Part shown: positions 57,042 through 64,000 of the stretch, one piece after another
How positions within the stretch are numbered: the first letter of the stretch is position 1
Layout of the letters: each line of letters begins with the position of its first letter
Source: UBA6019 sp035535055
GTDB taxonomy: Bacteria; Chloroflexota; Dormibacteria; Dormibacterales; Dormibacteraceae
Assembly (NCBI GenBank): GCA_035535055.1
Contig: DATLQT010000044.1
Location: forward strand, 62,001-126,000
Direction of reading: 5' to 3'
DNA length: 64,000 nt
Notes under the pieces: model-generated
Seen by the model: the letters and a program-made list of their open reading frames with translations, nothing else
The model's database searches: none
What the model was told of the DNA's origin: nothing
Position numbers and translations under genes: made by a program

Positions 57042-57135
57042 AAGAGGGGCAGGCCCCCTCTTCCAGAACTCCCCCTCTCGGCGCGGGGCCAAGTGTCGAT
57101 TCTGAACAACTCAAACTCGGCCGGGATGAACCCGG
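57042..57135 (-). ncRNA. candidate structured RNA/repeat element, copy 2
   Basis: Second copy of the element at 31860-31949. On the minus strand it begins with the same 17-base hairpin block (57135-57119), then GAGTTGTT (57112-57105), GCGCCGAGAGGGGGAG (57084-57069) and a final eight-base-pair hairpin AAGAGGGG/CCCCTCTT (57042-57062). It follows the acyl-CoA carboxylase stop by about 20 bases. On the plus strand the same hairpin could terminate GH15. It might be a 3' UTR element, a small RNA or a dispersed repeat. Confidence 0.5.
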
Positions 57136-57155
57136 TCTACGCAGGGCGCACCTAA

Positions 57156-58778
57156 TTACAGTGGGATGTTGCCGTGCTTTCGGGGCGGCGGGTCGACGCG
57201 CTTGTTGAGGCAGAGCTCCAGCGCGCGGACCAGCATGCGGCGCGTCTCGCGGGGCTCGCAGACGTCGTCGATGAATCCCCGCTCCGCGGCCACGTAGGGG
57301 TTGGCGAAGCGCTCCACGTAGTCGGCGACCAGTTCCTTGCGCCGCTGGTCGGGTGACTTGGAGGCCGCCAGCTCGCGGCGGTAGATGATGTTGACGGCAG
57401 CCTCCGGCCCCATGACGGCGATCTCCGCCGTCGGCCAGGCTAGGTTGAGGTCCGCGCCCAGCCCGCGGGAGGACATGACGCAGTAGGCGCCTCCGTAGTC
57501 CTTGCGGGTGATCACCGTCAGCTTGGGCACGGTCGCCTCGGCGTAGGCGTAGAGTAGCTTGGCGCCGTGGCGGATGACTCCCCCGTACTCCTGGGCCGTG
57601 CCGGGCAGGTAGCCGGGCACGTCGACGAAGGAGATGAGCGGGATGTTGAATGCGTCGCAGAAGCGGATGAAGCGCGCCGACTTGACCGACGCGTCGATGT
57701 CGATGGCCCCGGCAAGCACCTTGGGCTGGTTGCCGACCACGCCCACGACATGGCCGTTGAGGCGGCCGAGGCCGACCACGATGTTGGCCGCGAAGAAGGG
57801 CTGGACCTCCATGAAGTCGCGGCTGTCCAGCACCCGCGTGATCACTCCGCGCATGTCGTAGGGGAGGTTGGGAGACGCCGGGATGATCGACTGCAGCTCC
57901 TCGTCGGCGCGCTCGGGGTCGTCGCCGCTCAGCACCCGCGGCGGCTTCTCGCCGGAATTGGAGGGCAGGAAGGCGAGCAGGCGGCGGACGTCTTTGAAGC
58001 AGTCGCGCTCGTTGGCGGACATGAAGTGGGCGACGCCCGACCGGGTGCCGTGGATCTCGGCCCCGCCGAGCTGGTCGAAGGTGACGGTCTCCCCGGTGGT
58101 GACGCGGACCACCTCCGGCCCCGTGATGAACATGTGTCCGACGCCACGGACCATGAAGATGAAGTCGGTGATCGCAGGCGAATAGACGGCGCCGCCGGTC
58201 GCCGGGCCGGCGATGATCGACAGCTGCGGGATCACGCCCGAGGCGCGGACGTTGCGGAAGAAGATGTCGGCGTAACCGGCCAGCGCCGCGACACCCTCCT
58301 GGATCCGGGCGCCGCCGGAATCGTTGATCCCCACGATCGGCACCCGGTCGCGCAGCGCCAGCTCTTGGACCTTGACGATCTTGGCGGCCGTGACCTCGCC
58401 CAGCGACCCGCCGAGGACTGTGGCGTCATAGGCGAAGACGGCGATCGGTCGTCCCTCGACGAGGCCGAAGCCGGCGACTACGCCGTCGCCGGCGATCCTC
58501 TTTTCCTCCATCCCGAAGCCGACCGCGCGTGACTTCGCGTAGAGGTCCAGCTCCTGGAAGCTGCCCTTGTCGAGCAGCAGGTCGATCCGCGCCCGGGCGC
58601 CGAGCCGGCCCTTGGGCTCCCCGCTGGCATGGATGGCCTCGTAGCGCCGCTTGCGGAACTGATTGACCTTGGTCTCGGCGACGGTGGCGCGCTCCAGCTC
58701 GGGCGCCTCGAGATTGGCCATCGGGCGCCGCGTACGCTTGACAGCACTCAATGCAGCTTTCGGCTTGCGGTCGGCCAT
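57156..58778 (-). CDS. acyl-CoA carboxylase carboxyltransferase subunit
   Basis: Carboxyltransferase (beta) subunit of a biotin-dependent acyl-CoA carboxylase, 540 residues. It has the N-terminal crotonase half with VPIVGINDSGGARIQEG and GPATGGAVYSP, and the C-terminal half with FVDVPGYLPGTAQEYGGVI and YGGAYCVMSSRGLGADL. The residue that in actinobacterial homologues helps separate acetyl- from propionyl-CoA use (Asp or Ile) is Cys-433 here, so specificity is open. No biotin carrier gene is adjacent. It is divergent from a LysR gene, with 28 bases between them. Confidence 0.92.
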   Translation of the reverse strand: MADRKPKAALSAVKRTRRPMANLEAPELERATVAETKVNQFRKRRYEAIHASGEPKGRLGARARIDLLLDKGSFQELDLYAKSRAVGFGMEEKRIAGDGVVAGFGLVEGRPIAVFAYDATVLGGSLGEVTAAKIVKVQELALRDRVPIVGINDSGGARIQEGVAALAGYADIFFRNVRASGVIPQLSIIAGPATGGAVYSPAITDFIFMVRGVGHMFITGPEVVRVTTGETVTFDQLGGAEIHGTRSGVAHFMSANERDCFKDVRRLLAFLPSNSGEKPPRVLSGDDPERADEELQSIIPASPNLPYDMRGVITRVLDSRDFMEVQPFFAANIVVGLGRLNGHVVGVVGNQPKVLAGAIDIDASVKSARFIRFCDAFNIPLISFVDVPGYLPGTAQEYGGVIRHGAKLLYAYAEATVPKLTVITRKDYGGAYCVMSSRGLGADLNLAWPTAEIAVMGPEAAVNIIYRRELAASKSPDQRRKELVADYVERFANPYVAAERGFIDDVCEPRETRRMLVRALELCLNKRVDPPPRKHGNIPL

Positions 58779-58786
58779 CTTTGACC

Positions 58787-58792
58787 ATTATC
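58787..58792 (-). promoter_or_regulatory. -10 hexamer of carboxyltransferase gene
   Basis: GATAAT on the minus strand, eight bases before the ATG at 58778; one base from TATAAT. Confidence 0.4.
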
Positions 58793-58806
58793 GGGATCAT
58801 GCCGGG

Positions 58807-59778
58807 GTGGCCTCGCTGACCTCCGCCTCCCCGCCGTCCCTCGAGCGAACCGCCACCCTCCACCAGCTCCGCGTCTTCAAGGCCGTGGCCGACCGGCTCA
58901 GCTTCAGCGCGGCCGCCCAGGACCTCAAGCTGAGCCAGCCGAGCGTCTCCTACCAGGTGAAGGAACTGGAGCGCGGGGTGGGCACCGACCTCTTCGACCG
59001 CCTCGGCAAGCACGTCAGCCTGACCCAGGCCGGCCACCTCCTCTATGGCTACGTGCGCCAGACCCTGAACGTCATCGACGAGGCCGCGGTCGCCCTGGGG
59101 GAGCTGCAGGGGTTGGAGCGGGGAAGTCTCAAGGTGGGGGCCAGCACCACCGTCGGCATCTACGTGATCCCGACCGCGCTCGGCGCCTTCAAGAAGCTGC
59201 ACCCGGGGCTCGCCATCAGCCTCGAGATCGGTAGCCGCGGCGCCATCCAGGAGCGGGTTCTGCGCAACGAACTCGACCTGGCGGTGGTCGGGCCGCCGCT
59301 CAAGGACCCCGATCTCAAGGTGGTGCCCTTCATGACCGACGAGCTGGTTGTCATCGCGCCGGGCGAGCACCCGCTCGCCGGCCGCCTCGGACTGACCCTC
59401 AAGGACCTGAAGGACGAGCCCTTCCTCATGCGCGAGGAGGGATCGGGCACCCGCTTCGAGGTCGAGAAGGCGGCCCGGCGCGGGGGTGTCAGGCTCCAAG
59501 TCGCCATGGAGCTCGGGTCCAACGGTGCGATCAAGCACGCCGTCGAAAGCGGGCTCGGTCTGGCCATCCTCTCCCGCTTCGCGGTGGGGTTGGAGGAGAC
59601 GGCCGGCAAGTTGGCGCTGCTCGACGTGGAGGGCTTCCCCGTTCGCCGGCAGTGGAACATAGTCCATCTCAAGCGAAACCGGCTGGCCTCACCGGTGGCC
59701 GGATTCATCGAATTTCTGCGGTCCGGCGAATGGGGGATACCCGCCGGCTCCTTCGAACACAGTTCCCGGGTCGACTGA
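58807..59778 (+). CDS. LysR-family transcriptional regulator
   Basis: 323 residues with the LysR helix-turn-helix (LRVFKAVADRLSFSAAAQDLKLSQPSVSYQVKELE, here given in part) at about residues 20-55 and a periplasmic-binding-like effector domain (about 110-300) with LVVIAPGEHPL and REEGSGTRFEVEK. It resembles CysB/CbbR-type LTTRs. The GTG start at 58807 is chosen because the longer open frame would run into the divergent carboxylase gene. LysR proteins often control the divergent gene, so the acyl-CoA carboxylase is its likely target. Confidence 0.9.
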   Translation: MASLTSASPPSLERTATLHQLRVFKAVADRLSFSAAAQDLKLSQPSVSYQVKELERGVGTDLFDRLGKHVSLTQAGHLLYGYVRQTLNVIDEAAVALGELQGLERGSLKVGASTTVGIYVIPTALGAFKKLHPGLAISLEIGSRGAIQERVLRNELDLAVVGPPLKDPDLKVVPFMTDELVVIAPGEHPLAGRLGLTLKDLKDEPFLMREEGSGTRFEVEKAARRGGVRLQVAMELGSNGAIKHAVESGLGLAILSRFAVGLEETAGKLALLDVEGFPVRRQWNIVHLKRNRLASPVAGFIEFLRSGEWGIPAGSFEHSSRVD

Positions 59779-59806
59779 AGAATTCCGTTCTGGAGGTAGA
59801 AAACCA

Positions 59807-60511
59807 ATGGCAATCAACGACAAGGTCTCGTTCACCTGGATCGGCCACGGCACCTGGATGGCGACCAGCGCCGCCGGCAAGAAGGTTCTACTCGACGCCT
59901 GGGTCATGAACAACCCGGTCGCCCCCGACAACCTGAAGAACCCCGAAAAGGTCGACCTGATAGCCGTCACGCACGGCCACGGGGACCACATTCACGACGC
60001 GGTCGAGATCGCCAAGAAGCACTCGCCGAAGGTGCTCGCCATTCCCGAGATGGGTGGCTGGCTGGGCTCCAAGGGGGTCGAGAACGTGGTCGGCTTCAAC
60101 AAGGGCGGCACCGTCGAGGTCGAGGGGATCAAGTTCACGATGACCCACGCCGAGCACAGCTGCGGCATCACCGACGGCGGCCAGATGATCTACGGGGGCG
60201 AGGCGGTCGGCTACGTGATCGAGTTCGAGAACGGCTACACCGTCTACTTCGCGGGCGACACCGACGTCTTCGGCGACATGAAGCTGATCGGCGAGCTCCA
60301 CGACCTCGACGCCGCCATCCTGCCGATTGGCGACTGCTACACGATGAGCCCCAAGCGCGCCGCCAAGGCGGTCGAGCTGCTCGGCGTGAAGACCGTGCTG
60401 CCGATGCATTTCGGGACCTTCCCCATCCTCACCGGGCGTCCGAGCGCCCTCCGGGAGCTGGTCGGGCCCGGCGTCAACGTCGTCGAGACCCATCCCGGCG
60501 ACACGGTGTAA
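59807..60511 (+). CDS. metallo-beta-lactamase fold hydrolase (UPF0173)
   Basis: 234-residue metal-dependent hydrolase of the UPF0173 group (YtkL-like). The first metal motif is VTHGHGDHIHDA, with further histidines in MTHAEHSCG and MHFGTFP and the aspartate in FAGDTDVFGD. Family substrates are unknown. It has one of the clearest ribosome-binding sites in the window (GGAGGT at 59792-59797) and follows the LysR gene by 28 bases. Confidence 0.9.
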   Translation: MAINDKVSFTWIGHGTWMATSAAGKKVLLDAWVMNNPVAPDNLKNPEKVDLIAVTHGHGDHIHDAVEIAKKHSPKVLAIPEMGGWLGSKGVENVVGFNKGGTVEVEGIKFTMTHAEHSCGITDGGQMIYGGEAVGYVIEFENGYTVYFAGDTDVFGDMKLIGELHDLDAAILPIGDCYTMSPKRAAKAVELLGVKTVLPMHFGTFPILTGRPSALRELVGPGVNVVETHPGDTV

Positions 60512-60530
60512 GTTCCATTACGCCGCGAGC

Positions 60531-62507
60531 ATGAAGTACCGCTACAGCGCCTGGGACGGCACCCAGCAGCCCTTCCCGCTGGACGCCGACACCGTCCTCG
60601 AGTCGATCTCCGACGACCTCATGTCGCACGGCGACTTGAACGGGGCGCTGCAGCGGCTGTACCGGTGGGGTTCGGGAGAGATGCCGGGCCTGGAGGACCT
60701 CGCCAAGCAGCTTCAGGAGCTGCGCGAGCAAGAGCTCGCCCGCTACGACCTCGACAGCGTCGTCGACGACCTCAAGGAGAAGCTCCAAGAGGTCGTCGAC
60801 ACCGAGCGGAAGGGAATCAAGGAGCGGCTCGAAAACGCCCAGCGCTCCGACGGCTCAGAGCGCAAGATCCTAGAGAAGCTGGCCAAGCAGCGCGGGGACC
60901 AGCTCGACCGGGTGCCCGACGACCTCGGCGGCCGGGTCAACGCCCTCAAGAACTACGAGTTCATGGTGCCCGAGGCTCAACAGAAGTTCGACGAGCTGAT
61001 GCAGAAGCTGCAGCAGCAGATGCTGGACCAGATGTTCCAGGGAATGAAGCAGTCGATCTCGAAGATGACCTCCGAGGATCTCTCCGACGTCAAGGAGATG
61101 GTCAAGGCGCTCAACGGGATGCTCCAGGACCGCGCCAACGGGGCCAACCCCGACTTCAAGTCGTTCATGGACCGCTTCGGCCACATGTTCCCGCCCGGCA
61201 TCGACAACCTCGACCAGCTGATGGAGCACATGCAGCGGCAGATGGCCCAGATGCAGTCGCTGCTCCGCTCGATGTCACCCGAGGCCCGCGAGGAGCTGGC
61301 GAGGATGATGGACGAGCTGCTCCAGGACGACTCCCTGCGGCTGGAACTGGCGAAGCTCGGCGCCCTGATGGAGGCGATGATGCCGCCCTCCGACCTGCAG
61401 GAGCGTTACCCGTTCTTCGGCGAGGAGCCGACCAGCCTTCAACAGGCGATGGACCTGATGGGCCGGCTGCAGGGCATCGACCGGCTGGAGTCGCAGCTCG
61501 AGCGCGGGTCATTCCGGCTCGACGACGTCGACCGAAGCCTCGCCGAGGAGCTGCTCGGTCCCCAGGCCCGCAATTCGCTCAACCAGCTCCGCCAGGTCTC
61601 GGACCTGCTCGAGAAGGCGGGCTTTGTGGAACGCCGCGGACGCGGCCTGGAGTTGACCCCCAAGGGCATGAGGCAGATCGGTAAGAACGCCCTCAAGGAC
61701 ATCTTCGAGCGTCTTCGCAAGAGCCAGGTCGGCCAGCACCGAATCTTCCAGACCGGCGTCGGCAACGAGGCCGGCGACGACCTCAAGGACTACGAGTACG
61801 GCGACCCTTTCTTGATCGACATGAAGGAGACGCTGTTCAACTCGCTGGAGCGCGAGGGACGCGGCGTGCCGCTCAAGATGGACGCCGCGGACTTCGTCGT
61901 CCGCAAGACCGATCACTCAGCGCAGGCCTGCACCGTGCTGATGGTGGACATGAGCCGCTCCATGTTCCTGCGCGGCTGCTTCCTCGCCGCCAAGAAGGTG
62001 GCGATGGCGCTCGACGCGCTGATCCGCTCCCAGTACCCACGCGACAAGCTCTACATCGTCGGGTTCTCCAACCAGGCGGTGGAGCTGAAGCCGGACGCGC
62101 TGCCCCAGATCACGCTCAACGACTACGTCTACGGGACCAACATGCAGCACGGCTTCCAGCTGGCGCGGTCGCTGCTGGCGCGTCACCGCGGCAACAAGCA
62201 GATCATCATGGTCACCGACGGGGAGCCGACCGCCCACCTCGACAACGGGCGCGTCTACTTCGCCTATCCGCCCACCTTCCGGACCATCCAGGAGACCCTG
62301 AAAGAGGTCCAGCGGTGCACCCGCGACCGGATCGTCATCAACACCTTCATGCTCGAGCGGGGGCCCTACCTGACCGAGTTCATCAACCGCGTCACCAAGC
62401 TGAACAAGGGCCGCGCCTTCTTCGTCCAGCCAGAGCGGTTGGGCGAGTACATCCTGGTCGACTACGTCTCGGGCCGCCAGCAGCGCCGGCACACGCGCGC
62501 GAGCTAG
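60531..62507 (+). CDS. VWA-domain protein with long helical N-terminus
   Basis: 658 residues. The N-terminal two thirds are mainly charged helices and coiled coil (about 50-260, with QKLQQQMLDQMFQGMKQS and MEHMQRQMAQMQSLL). The C-terminal von Willebrand A domain (about 460-640) has the metal site MVDMSRSM (D-x-S-x-S), a second site threonine in YGTNMQHGF and VTDGEPTAH. This pattern is seen in bacterial proteins that work with MoxR-type AAA ATPases, but no such ATPase is in the window. The next gene, on the other strand, is an Hsp70-like protein. Confidence 0.85.
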   Translation: MKYRYSAWDGTQQPFPLDADTVLESISDDLMSHGDLNGALQRLYRWGSGEMPGLEDLAKQLQELREQELARYDLDSVVDDLKEKLQEVVDTERKGIKERLENAQRSDGSERKILEKLAKQRGDQLDRVPDDLGGRVNALKNYEFMVPEAQQKFDELMQKLQQQMLDQMFQGMKQSISKMTSEDLSDVKEMVKALNGMLQDRANGANPDFKSFMDRFGHMFPPGIDNLDQLMEHMQRQMAQMQSLLRSMSPEAREELARMMDELLQDDSLRLELAKLGALMEAMMPPSDLQERYPFFGEEPTSLQQAMDLMGRLQGIDRLESQLERGSFRLDDVDRSLAEELLGPQARNSLNQLRQVSDLLEKAGFVERRGRGLELTPKGMRQIGKNALKDIFERLRKSQVGQHRIFQTGVGNEAGDDLKDYEYGDPFLIDMKETLFNSLEREGRGVPLKMDAADFVVRKTDHSAQACTVLMVDMSRSMFLRGCFLAAKKVAMALDALIRSQYPRDKLYIVGFSNQAVELKPDALPQITLNDYVYGTNMQHGFQLARSLLARHRGNKQIIMVTDGEPTAHLDNGRVYFAYPPTFRTIQETLKEVQRCTRDRIVINTFMLERGPYLTEFINRVTKLNKGRAFFVQPERLGEYILVDYVSGRQQRRHTRAS

Positions 62508-62520
62508 GGGCCGGCTGTTT

Positions 62521-63813
62521 CTAGCCCCAGAGTTCGGCGGCCCTCGCTCCGAGGCCCTTTGCCACCGCGGTGAAGGCGTCGCGGTCGCTGACCCGGTCAC
62601 CGAAGAGGGCATCCAGTCGGTGCTGGAAGGACGGCAGCCGCGATGACCCGCCGGTCCGCAGCACGGAGGTCACCTGCCCCGGCTCCAGACCGGCCTCCAC
62701 GACGGCCCGGAGCAGGCAGCGCTCCACCTCCTCCAGGTCCTCTTTGATCACCGCCTCGAACTGGCCGCGCAGCAGGGGCACGTCCAGGCGCACCCCGCGG
62801 CGGACGAAGCGGAGACGGGTCACCTCCTCGGCGGAGAGGCGGATCTTGGCGTCCTCGACCGCCTTGTAGAACTCCCAGGCGTGGCCCTCGAAGAGGATCG
62901 CCCGGGCCACCTCGGCCGCCTTGCCACCGATCCTGTCGAGCACCTTGGGCACGCCGGGGTCGCTCAGGAGCTGGCGGACGCCCGAGCGCGAACCCATCTC
63001 GTTGTAGAGCCAGTTGGGCAGCGAGGTCAGCTCCAGGGCGGGACCGACAACCGCCTCGAAGAGCGCCGCGTCGAAGCGCTCGCCCCCGATGTCCACGCCG
63101 GTCAGCGCCAGTGTCCGCGCCACGCCCGCGCGCACCTCGATGACCGCGGCGTCGAAGGTGCCGCCGCCGAAGTCCACCGCCAGCACGTGGCCCTCCGGCA
63201 GCCGCTCGCCGAGGACGGCGGCCGCCGGCTCTGGGTAGAGCGCCACTTCCTCGAAGCCGGCCTGGCGGGCGCCCTCGGCCAGCCGGTCGAGCGCAACCTG
63301 CTGCGAGCGGCCCCCCATTTCTACGCCGGGAAAGACGACCGGGTGGCCGAGGACCACGCGCCGGATGTCCGCGCCGCTTGCCTCGTCCGCCGAACGCTTG
63401 AGCCGTTCGATGACGATCGAGACCAGCTCCGGCAGCTCGAAGTCACGTGCCCAGGAGTGGGTGCCGGTGAAGTCGGTGCGGGCCAGGTCGCGCTTGACGC
63501 CGGTCACCAACCGGGTGTCCTGGCAGCCGCCGTTGCGGGTCGCCTGCCGGCAGTCGGTCTCGGCCCCGTAGCGCACCAGCGGGCAGTGGAGGCAGGTGTG
63601 GTGGAGGTGGCCCTGGACCAGGTAGCGGGCGATCGCGGCCTCGCCAGCCCGGCGATCTCCGTCGCGGTGCAGGTAGGCGACCGAGGCCAGGGTCAGGCCG
63701 TCGAGGCCCGACTCAGCGGGGACGACCTCGACCCCGTCGGCATAGGCCACGGCGATGGCGCTATTGGAAGTTCCGAAGTCGATGCCGCAACCGATCGGTC
63801 GGCGGGAGGTCAT
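62521..63813 (-). CDS. Hsp70-family chaperone-like protein (YegD-like) with cysteine cluster
   Basis: 430-residue actin-fold ATPase with the Hsp70 signatures [15 protein letters not shown] (phosphate 1), [17 protein letters not shown] (phosphate 2) and [10 protein letters not shown] (adenosine). The C-terminal peptide-binding domain of DnaK is missing, as in YegD. Between phosphate 1 and the next strand there is an unusual four-cysteine set, Cys-74, 77, 88 and 97 (C-x2-C-x10-C-x8-C), which could bind zinc or an iron-sulfur cluster. Client unknown. It is divergent from pckA and convergent with the VWA gene. Confidence 0.87.
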   Translation of the reverse strand: MTSRRPIGCGIDFGTSNSAIAVAYADGVEVVPAESGLDGLTLASVAYLHRDGDRRAGEAAIARYLVQGHLHHTCLHCPLVRYGAETDCRQATRNGGCQDTRLVTGVKRDLARTDFTGTHSWARDFELPELVSIVIERLKRSADEASGADIRRVVLGHPVVFPGVEMGGRSQQVALDRLAEGARQAGFEEVALYPEPAAAVLGERLPEGHVLAVDFGGGTFDAAVIEVRAGVARTLALTGVDIGGERFDAALFEAVVGPALELTSLPNWLYNEMGSRSGVRQLLSDPGVPKVLDRIGGKAAEVARAILFEGHAWEFYKAVEDAKIRLSAEEVTRLRFVRRGVRLDVPLLRGQFEAVIKEDLEEVERCLLRAVVEAGLEPGQVTSVLRTGGSSRLPSFQHRLDALFGDRVSDRDAFTAVAKGLGARAAELWG

Positions 63814-63818
63814 ACGGA

Positions 63819-63824
63819 TACCAT
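63819..63824 (+). promoter_or_regulatory. -10 hexamer of pckA
   Basis: TACCAT, nine bases before the ATG at 63834. Confidence 0.45.
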
Positions 63825-63833
63825 GGAACTGCG

Positions 63834-64000
63834 ATGCAGATGATCGAAACTCAACTCCTGGACCGCCTCGGGATCGGTTCGAACGTAAAGGTCTGGATGG
63901 ATCTCTCTCCCGCCGAGCTGTACGAGCACTCCCTCCGCCGCGGCGAGGCCGAGCTGGTCGTGAGCGGAGCCCTGGTCGCCGAGACCGGACAGCATACCGG
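63834..64000 (+). CDS. pckA: phosphoenolpyruvate carboxykinase (ATP), 5' end only
   Basis: The first 55 residues of the ATP-dependent enzyme that turns oxaloacetate into phosphoenolpyruvate for gluconeogenesis; the gene runs off the right edge. The segment [33 protein letters not shown], quoted only in part ([10 protein letters not shown]), matches the N-terminus of bacterial and plant ATP-type PckA. The GTP-type of most actinobacteria is unrelated here. The ATG at 63834 is used; ATG at 63840 is an alternative. It is divergent from the Hsp70-like gene. Confidence 0.88.
   Translation, partial: MQMIETQLLDRLGIGSNVKVWMDLSPAELYEHSLRRGEAELVVSGALVAETGQHT

Noticed and set aside
1..64000. CRISPR arrays, insertion sequences, prophage or integron parts
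   Set aside because: No regularly spaced repeats, transposase, integrase or phage structural genes were seen; the DUF1469 'holin' family name reflects a chromosomal membrane family.

Overview
The window is a 64 kb, very GC-rich, gene-dense stretch of bacterial chromosome. I see no rRNA, tRNA, CRISPR array, prophage or insertion sequence, and no gene-free gap longer than about 150 bases. Several traits point to a high-GC Terrabacteria lineage: a coenzyme F420 operon (fgd, cofC, cofE, cofD) plus extra F420-type oxidoreductases, myo-inositol and phosphatidylinositol synthesis, an ATP-type PEP carboxykinase, a GH57 glucanotransferase, DarA next to tmk, and an actinobacterial-type acyl-CoA carboxylase. 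An actinobacterium or a Chloroflexota/Dormibacterota-like soil organism fits; the sequence alone does not decide between them.

Layout. 1-5 kb: R3H ATPase, thymidylate kinase, DarA and an ABC ATPase-permease fusion. 5-11.6 kb: acyl-CoA dehydrogenases, an adenine deaminase-like enzyme, an F420-type oxidoreductase, a PHP phosphoesterase and a methyltransferase. 11.6-14.3 kb: a tightly overlapped operon of 6-pyruvoyltetrahydropterin synthase, GTP cyclohydrolase I, GT4 glycosyltransferase and short-chain reductase, which together could make a glycosylated tetrahydropterin. 14.3-17.4 kb: two small membrane proteins, then an ArsR regulator with a palindromic operator leading the inositol-phosphate synthase and CDP-alcohol transferase genes. 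17.4-19.3 kb: GH57. 19.4-25.4 kb: a seven-gene run of holB, hisC, HD protein, 2-hydroxyacid dehydrogenase, HAD phosphatase, PIG-L deacetylase and ispH. 25.4-31.8 kb: a MaoC protein with an Arg/Gly-rich tail, a membrane protein, Nudix, MFS, sirtuin, flavin monooxygenase and biotin ligase. 32-36.7 kb: the F420 operon. 36.7-45.6 kb: BNR protein, GT-C transferase, YqeY, endonuclease III, radical SAM protein, four-carbon sugar-acid kinase with a PdxA homologue, acyl-CoA dehydrogenase and small proteins. 45.6-50.3 kb: Tic20-like protein, Ser/Thr kinase and CHASE2 adenylate cyclase. 50-57 kb: transporter, dehydrogenases, zinc protein, YgjP peptidase and GH15 glucoamylase. 57-64 kb: acyl-CoA carboxylase, LysR regulator, metallo-beta-lactamase protein, VWA protein, Hsp70-like protein and the start of pckA.

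Two expression habits recur. First, many first-of-operon genes carry a TANNNT -10 hexamer only 6-10 bases before the start codon, which predicts leaderless mRNAs; in three cases the hexamer includes the upstream gene's stop codon. Second, genes in runs overlap by the four bases NTGA. The start is ATG, GTG or TTG in most, but CTG in at least three (folE, the pterin-operon reductase, cofD), and four more genes (tmk, a HAD phosphatase, the MaoC protein, a zinc-ribbon protein) also have no usable ATG, GTG or TTG. Finally, two copies of a roughly 90-base structured non-coding element occur, one upstream of birA and one beyond the 3' end of the acyl-CoA carboxylase gene. These three observations and the pterin operon are the most novel points.
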